Shown here: one piece after another, positions 24,589 to 28,824 of the stretch
Numbering within the stretch: position 1 is the first letter of the stretch
How the letters are laid out: every line of letters starts with the position of its first letter
Origin: CAMYLR01 sp041577935
GTDB lineage: Bacteria > Gemmatimonadota > Gemmatimonadetes > JACCXV01 > JAHWKZ01
Length of the DNA: 28,824 bases
Assembly: GCA_041577935.1 (NCBI GenBank)
Contig: JBFGIA010000018.1
Coordinates: 1-28,824, forward strand
Direction: 5' to 3'
Made by a program: the position numbers and the translations under genes
Notes under the pieces: model-generated
What the model saw: the letters and a program-made list of their open reading frames with translations, nothing else
Databases searched by the model: none
What the model was told of the DNA's origin: nothing

Positions 24589-27500
24589 GTGGATACGATC
24601 ACCGAGTTCCTACGCGGTAAACAGCTGCTCGTCACAGGCGCCACGGGGTTCTTGGGTCAACCGTTGGTCGAGAAGATCCTCTGGGCGGCCCCCGATGTCG
24701 AACGCATCAACGTGCTGATTCGCCCCAAGCGGAAGTTCGGCGGCCGGATGCAGACGCCCGCTGAGCGGCTGCGCCGTGAGCTGTTTCAGTCCAGCGTCTT
24801 TGATCGGCTCCGCTATCGGCATGGTGAGCAGCTGGAACGTTTCCTGGCTCAGAAACTCCACGCCGTGGCTGGCGACATATCGAAGGACGGCTTGGGGATC
24901 GATTCCAACCTCCGGGCCCAGCTCGAACATGAACTGGACGTGGTAATCAACAGCGCAGCGGTGGTCTCGTTCGACGCGCCGTTGGACGACGCCCTCGATC
25001 TGAACACGCTAGGAGCGGGACGGGTGACCGACTTCGCCGCTTCCTGCCAGCGAGCTATACTCATCCACGTTTCGACAGCCTACGTCTGCGGGGCGACAGA
25101 CGAACCCGTCCCCGAGACGTTTCACCACGCCGCCGATTCCGACGAGCCATTCCCGCCGCGCCAGTTTACGGATCCAGAACGCGATATAGCGCGGATCCGA
25201 GAGATCATCACTGCCGTACGTGAACAAGGTCAGGGTGCCGACGTGCGCCGTGAGCTAGTCCAAGCACTCGTCCAACGCCGACGCGGCCGTGGTGCCGGGC
25301 GAGCTGAGCCGCGACGCGAGATGATCCAGAATCTCCGCAGTCGATGGATTCAGAACCGGCTGACGGAAGAAGGTATGAAGTGGGCTCGGCAACGAGGCTG
25401 GAACGACACCTACACGTACACCAAGGCGCTCGGTGAACAGGTTGTCCTGAGACAACGTGGTGACTTGCCAGTCGCAGTCGTGAGGCCGGCGATCATCGAG
25501 AGCAGCCTGGCTGAGCCCAGCCCAGGCTGGCTGGACGGGTTGCGAATGGCTGATCCGTTGATCGCAGCCATCGGAAAGGGACGCCTACGATCCCTACCGT
25601 TGAACCCCAAAGTGACGCTCGACCTCGTTCCCGCCGACATGGTCGTCAATACCATCTTGGCGGCGATGCCGAAGTTGGCCCAGGAGCGTGGGATAGCGAT
25701 CTATCAAGTGGCTACCGGGTCTCAAAACCCGGTCACCATGGGTCGCCTTCACGATCTCATCGTGCGGTACTTCACCGCGAATCCGATGCTGGACAAGAAC
25801 GACCAGCCGATCCGGGTAAAGCCGCTGACGTTCCCAGAACCGGAACAGTTTCGGCTGATGTACCGGGCCAAGGCCGAGCCACTCAAACGATTCGAGCGGA
25901 TACTGCGACGTTTGGTCGCCTGGGGCGTGCTCAACAAGCAGAGTCAAAAGTACCGACGCCGACTCGCTGCTCGCCTCGCTGCGATGGAGACCCTCTACTA
26001 CTACGGCGAGCTGTACGAGCCCTACTTGAACCTCGATTGCCAGTTCAAGATCGACAACACGATGCGGCTGCTCGAGGAGCTGACCGAGGAAGAGCGGAGT
26101 CGTTACAACTTCGATGTCACGCGGATCAACTGGCCCCACTACATGCACGTCCACATCGCCGGGGTCAAGAAACACATCCTGAAAGTAGAACGAGCGGGAA
26201 CGCTTGAACTCGATGACGAGGCTGCCGCCCAACGAGCGTCCGTCTCGACCATCAACGACTTGTTGAGACAATCGGCCGAGAGATTCCCCGATCGAACCGC
26301 ACTGCAGATGAAGAGGAACGGCCAGTGGGTCCAGATCACATATGCTGAGCTGAAGGAGCGATCCGAAGAAATCGGCGAGCGATTCCGGAGACTCGGGTTT
26401 CACAAAGGTGATCGCGTGGTGCTCTACTCAGAGAACCAACCCGAATGGGGCCTCGCCTACCTGGGGGCGGCGTCGATCGGACTGGTTGTCGTCCCACTCG
26501 ATGCTCAGACATGGCACCGGGAGGTGTGGTCCACGGCGAGGTTTGTCGGGGCGCAGGCCCTGCTGGCTTCAGAATCTTGCTTCGATCGCTTGGCACCTGA
26601 AGGGTTGGAACAGAACGAACGGTCCGATACGCCGATGTTGGTGCTGAACGTTGACCGTATCTGTCGACCTTTTGACCTTGATAGCTACCCCCGAAGCACT
26701 CGTCCAGCAGAGAAGGAAGCGCCGGCCTTGAACAAGGCTGATCGGGTGCGACCTGACGATCCCGCGTCGATCATCTTCACCACTGGAACCGCGGTAGATC
26801 CGCGAGGCGCAATTCACACCCATCGCAATTTCTTGAACAATTTGTTCGGTGTCAGCCGCACACTATCGGTTAGCGAGCACGACCGGTTGCTCTCGGTGCT
26901 ACCTCTTTATCATGCCTTGGAGTTCACCTGCGGATTCCTCACCCCCATCTACCACGGTGGGACGATCAGCTACGCTCAGTCTCTGAAGCCCAAGGTGATT
27001 CTAGAGACGATGCGCGAGACCGGCACCACTATCATGCTTGGGGTGCCAACCCTGTACGCACTAATTCGCGACGATCTCGAGCGGCGCGTTCTGCGGGCTG
27101 GGAAATCGCCGCTACGGTCGAACTTGATGGAGACGACCAAGCAGATAAGCCGTTCGTGGGAGCGAACGTTTAACCGCAACATAGGCCGTCAGATCTTCAG
27201 TCGGGTTCATCAGGAGTTGGGCGGCAGCGTGCGGTTCTTCGTAAGTGGCGGGTCTGCGCTCGGCACCGAGCTATACAACGACTATCGCGCGATGGGCTTA
27301 ACGGTCTACGAGGGCTACGGACTCACCGAGACAGCTCCGGTCCTGACCGTCAACCCGCTGTACCAGAGTCGTCCCGCTTCGTGCGGCAAGCCACTGCCAG
27401 GTGTGGAACTGAGACTTTACCACACGGACAACGAAGGTGTCGGTGAGATCATCGTTCAGAGCCCTAGCCTAATGAACGGCTATTACAACAACACCGGGGC

Positions 27501-28824
27501 AACAGAACGCGTCATGGTGGACGGATGGTTCCACACAGGCGATCTGGGCTGGGTCGACGCTGACGGGTACCTCTACATCACGGGTCGCAAGAAAGACGTC
27601 ATCGTGACGGGGGCGGGTAAGAACGTCTACCCGATGGATCTGGAAGCTATCTACCGAGCGTTGCCTTCCGTGCGGGAGATCTGTGTCGTAGGAATCCCGA
27701 GCGGCCTGACGGAGGAGGTACACGCAGTCGTCGAGCCGGACCCGGCTCTGTTGGACGATGCATCGGCGGACGAAGTCCAGAAGCTGATTCAGCGCGAGGT
27801 TCAGGCTCAGGGACGCGAGCTGCCGAGCTACCATCGGCTGCAACAGGTTCACCTGTGGGCAGGGTCATTGCCGCGAACAAAAGACGGGCAGATCGATCGG
27901 ACGCGATTGCGAGGCTGGATCGAACGTACTGCACGCGCGCGTGCTGATCGGGAGGCGCCGCCGGTCATCAGCGGACCCGGCCGATTGGAACTCAAGGCCC
28001 AGCTGCACGACGAGCTGGCGCGCCTCTCGGGTCGGCCACTCGAAGAGATCACACCAGCCACCCATCTGTACGAAGATTTGGGGCTCGATTCACTTCGGGC
28101 GATCGAGCTCTTCTTGTTCGTCGAGCACGCGATCGGCGCCACGCTAGACGACGAGGCGGCTGCGGAAGTCGAGACCGTGGAGCAGCTGTTGGCGATCATG
28201 GCCCCGACGAAACAGGCATCCGAGAAACTGGCCGCGACACAGCCTGAACCCGCGCTTCGCTCGACCCTTCCATATCCAGAGCGCAAGGTGGTAGACCGGT
28301 GGTTGCTCGGATCCGCGGGCCGCGGACTCGAGGCCCTGTACACATCATACTTCGACCTCGAGCTACTCCACACTGATCGGCTGCCGCGAAAACGACCGTA
28401 CTTGCTGGCCGCGAACCACTCGAGCCATCTCGATGCACCGGCCGTGCTGTCTGCCGTTCGACTCGCGCATGGCCCAGAGGCGGCGCGGTCCATCCACGTG
28501 CTCGGTGCGCGTGACTATTTCTTCGATACGACGCTTAAAGGCTGGTTCTTCAGCACGTTTCTGAACGTTGTTCCGATCGAGCGCGAAGAGACATCGCTGG
28601 CTGGATTGAGAACCGTCAAGTCGATTCTCACGAGTGGCGAGTCGGCGCTGATCTTTCCCGAGGGGACCCGTTCGCGGAGCGGCGAGATCCAACCGTTCAA
28701 GCCGGGTTTGGGACTGATCGCGTGGGAGCTCAGGACGCCCATAGTGCCGGTTTACATATCCGGCACCCACGACGCGTTGCCCGTCGGCCGCAACCTGCCC
28801 CGCAGACAACGGGTCAGGATCGAG
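24589..28824 (+). CDS. Multidomain acyl reductase-ligase-ACP-acyltransferase, partial at 3' end
   Basis: One uninterrupted frame of 1412 codons, open at the window edge, begins at a GTG with GGAGG 9 bases upstream. Residues about 12-430 form a fatty-acyl reductase of the extended SDR type: NAD(P) motif TGATGFLG (16-23), S162 in HVSTAYV, and Y275/K279 in YTYTKALGE. Residues about 440-535 resemble the C-terminal 'sterile' region of such reductases (FDVTRINWPHY). Residues about 553-1105 are an acyl-adenylating ligase (YEGYGLTETAP near 907, HTGDLGW near 983, catalytic-type K1098). Residues about 1125-1200 are an acyl carrier protein with S1168 in GLDSL as the phosphopantetheine site. Residues about 1235-1412 are a PlsC acyltransferase (NHSSHLD 1276-1282, FPEGTRSRSG 1356-1365). 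The parts suggest activation, carriage, reduction and esterification of a fatty chain. The product is unknown. Confidence 0.9.
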   Translation, partial: MDTITEFLRGKQLLVTGATGFLGQPLVEKILWAAPDVERINVLIRPKRKFGGRMQTPAERLRRELFQSSVFDRLRYRHGEQLERFLAQKLHAVAGDISKDGLGIDSNLRAQLEHELDVVINSAAVVSFDAPLDDALDLNTLGAGRVTDFAASCQRAILIHVSTAYVCGATDEPVPETFHHAADSDEPFPPRQFTDPERDIARIREIITAVREQGQGADVRRELVQALVQRRRGRGAGRAEPRREMIQNLRSRWIQNRLTEEGMKWARQRGWNDTYTYTKALGEQVVLRQRGDLPVAVVRPAIIESSLAEPSPGWLDGLRMADPLIAAIGKGRLRSLPLNPKVTLDLVPADMVVNTILAAMPKLAQERGIAIYQVATGSQNPVTMGRLHDLIVRYFTANPMLDKNDQPIRVKPLTFPEPEQFRLMYRAKAEPLKRFERILRRLVAWGVLNKQSQKYRRRLAARLAAMETLYYYGELYEPYLNLDCQFKIDNTMRLLEELTEEERSRYNFDVTRINWPHYMHVHIAGVKKHILKVERAGTLELDDEAAAQRASVSTINDLLRQSAERFPDRTALQMKRNGQWVQITYAELKERSEEIGERFRRLGFHKGDRVVLYSENQPEWGLAYLGAASIGLVVVPLDAQTWHREVWSTARFVGAQALLASESCFDRLAPEGLEQNERSDTPMLVLNVDRICRPFDLDSYPRSTRPAEKEAPALNKADRVRPDDPASIIFTTGTAVDPRGAIHTHRNFLNNLFGVSRTLSVSEHDRLLSVLPLYHALEFTCGFLTPIYHGGTISYAQSLKPKVILETMRETGTTIMLGVPTLYALIRDDLERRVLRAGKSPLRSNLMETTKQISRSWERTFNRNIGRQIFSRVHQELGGSVRFFVSGGSALGTELYNDYRAMGLTVYEGYGLTETAPVLTVNPLYQSRPASCGKPLPGVELRLYHTDNEGVGEIIVQSPSLMNGYYNNTGATERVMVDGWFHTGDLGWVDADGYLYITGRKKDVIVTGAGKNVYPMDLEAIYRALPSVREICVVGIPSGLTEEVHAVVEPDPALLDDASADEVQKLIQREVQAQGRELPSYHRLQQVHLWAGSLPRTKDGQIDRTRLRGWIERTARARADREAPPVISGPGRLELKAQLHDELARLSGRPLEEITPATHLYEDLGLDSLRAIELFLFVEHAIGATLDDEAAAEVETVEQLLAIMAPTKQASEKLAATQPEPALRSTLPYPERKVVDRWLLGSAGRGLEALYTSYFDLELLHTDRLPRKRPYLLAANHSSHLDAPAVLSAVRLAHGPEAARSIHVLGARDYFFDTTLKGWFFSTFLNVVPIEREETSLAGLRTVKSILTSGESALIFPEGTRSRSGEIQPFKPGLGLIAWELRTPIVPVYISGTHDALPVGRNLPRRQRVRIE

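Noticed and set aside
25594..26403. 269-codon minus-strand open frame
   Set aside because: It lies inside the multidomain lipid enzyme, whose plus-strand frame shows continuous domains. The minus frame has no recognisable motif.
1..28824. CRISPR arrays, insertion sequences and prophage
   Set aside because: No regularly spaced repeats, transposase or phage genes were seen on reading both strands. All genes look like native chromosome by composition.

Overview
The window is gene-dense bacterial chromosome, GC-rich, with a strong preference for G or C at third codon positions. Inner-membrane transporters and channels, a lipoprotein and a periplasmic amidase point to a Gram-negative envelope. 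The PadR regulator paired with a HAAS-like domain, the PyrE with a C-terminal CPxC tail and the ATP/ADP-translocase-like transporter recall Gemmatimonadota or Acidobacteriota. That placement is a weak inference with no marker gene behind it. No phage, insertion sequence or CRISPR array is visible. No stretch longer than about 150 bases lacks a gene.

Layout. (1) 79-154: tRNA-Thr(TGT) on the minus strand, with its own promoter just beyond the cysS stop. (2) 297-4759, minus: a membrane-stress-like operon, padR > HAAS-NfeD fusion > SPFH/stomatin protein > MscS channel > cysS, headed by a perfect palindrome overlapping a promoter that appears to give a leaderless padR message. (3) 4853-12206, minus: a tightly overlapping operon, smpB > N-acetylmuramoyl-L-alanine amidase > TPR lipoprotein > pyrK > pyrD > pyrF > pyrE > small secreted protein. 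PyrK and PyrD form a class 1B dihydroorotate dehydrogenase; pyrF and pyrE complete UMP synthesis. (4) 12282-15938, plus: promoter, tRNA-Leu(CAG), a small membrane protein and a 1065-residue transporter fused to HEAT repeats and a cyclic-nucleotide-binding domain. (5) 15950-23662, minus: thiO > lipB > lipA > E1alpha > E1beta > E2 > lpd. This places a whole 2-oxoacid dehydrogenase complex beside the enzymes that make its lipoyl cofactor. (6) 23696-28824, plus: a diacylglycerol/sphingosine-kinase-like lipid kinase followed by a giant multidomain lipid enzyme that runs off the window.

The most unusual object is that last gene, at 24589-28824 and open at the window edge. One uninterrupted frame of 1412 codons joins a fatty-acyl reductase (with a C-terminal 'sterile' region), an acyl-adenylating ligase, an acyl carrier protein and a PlsC-type acyltransferase. 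Next to a lipid kinase, it looks like an assembly line for an alcohol-, ether- or ester-linked lipid. Other points of interest are the HAAS-NfeD fusion with its operator, the transporter-HEAT-cNMP fusion with an apparent CTG start, and a lipoprotein gene with no ordinary start codon and a suspect C-terminal frame.
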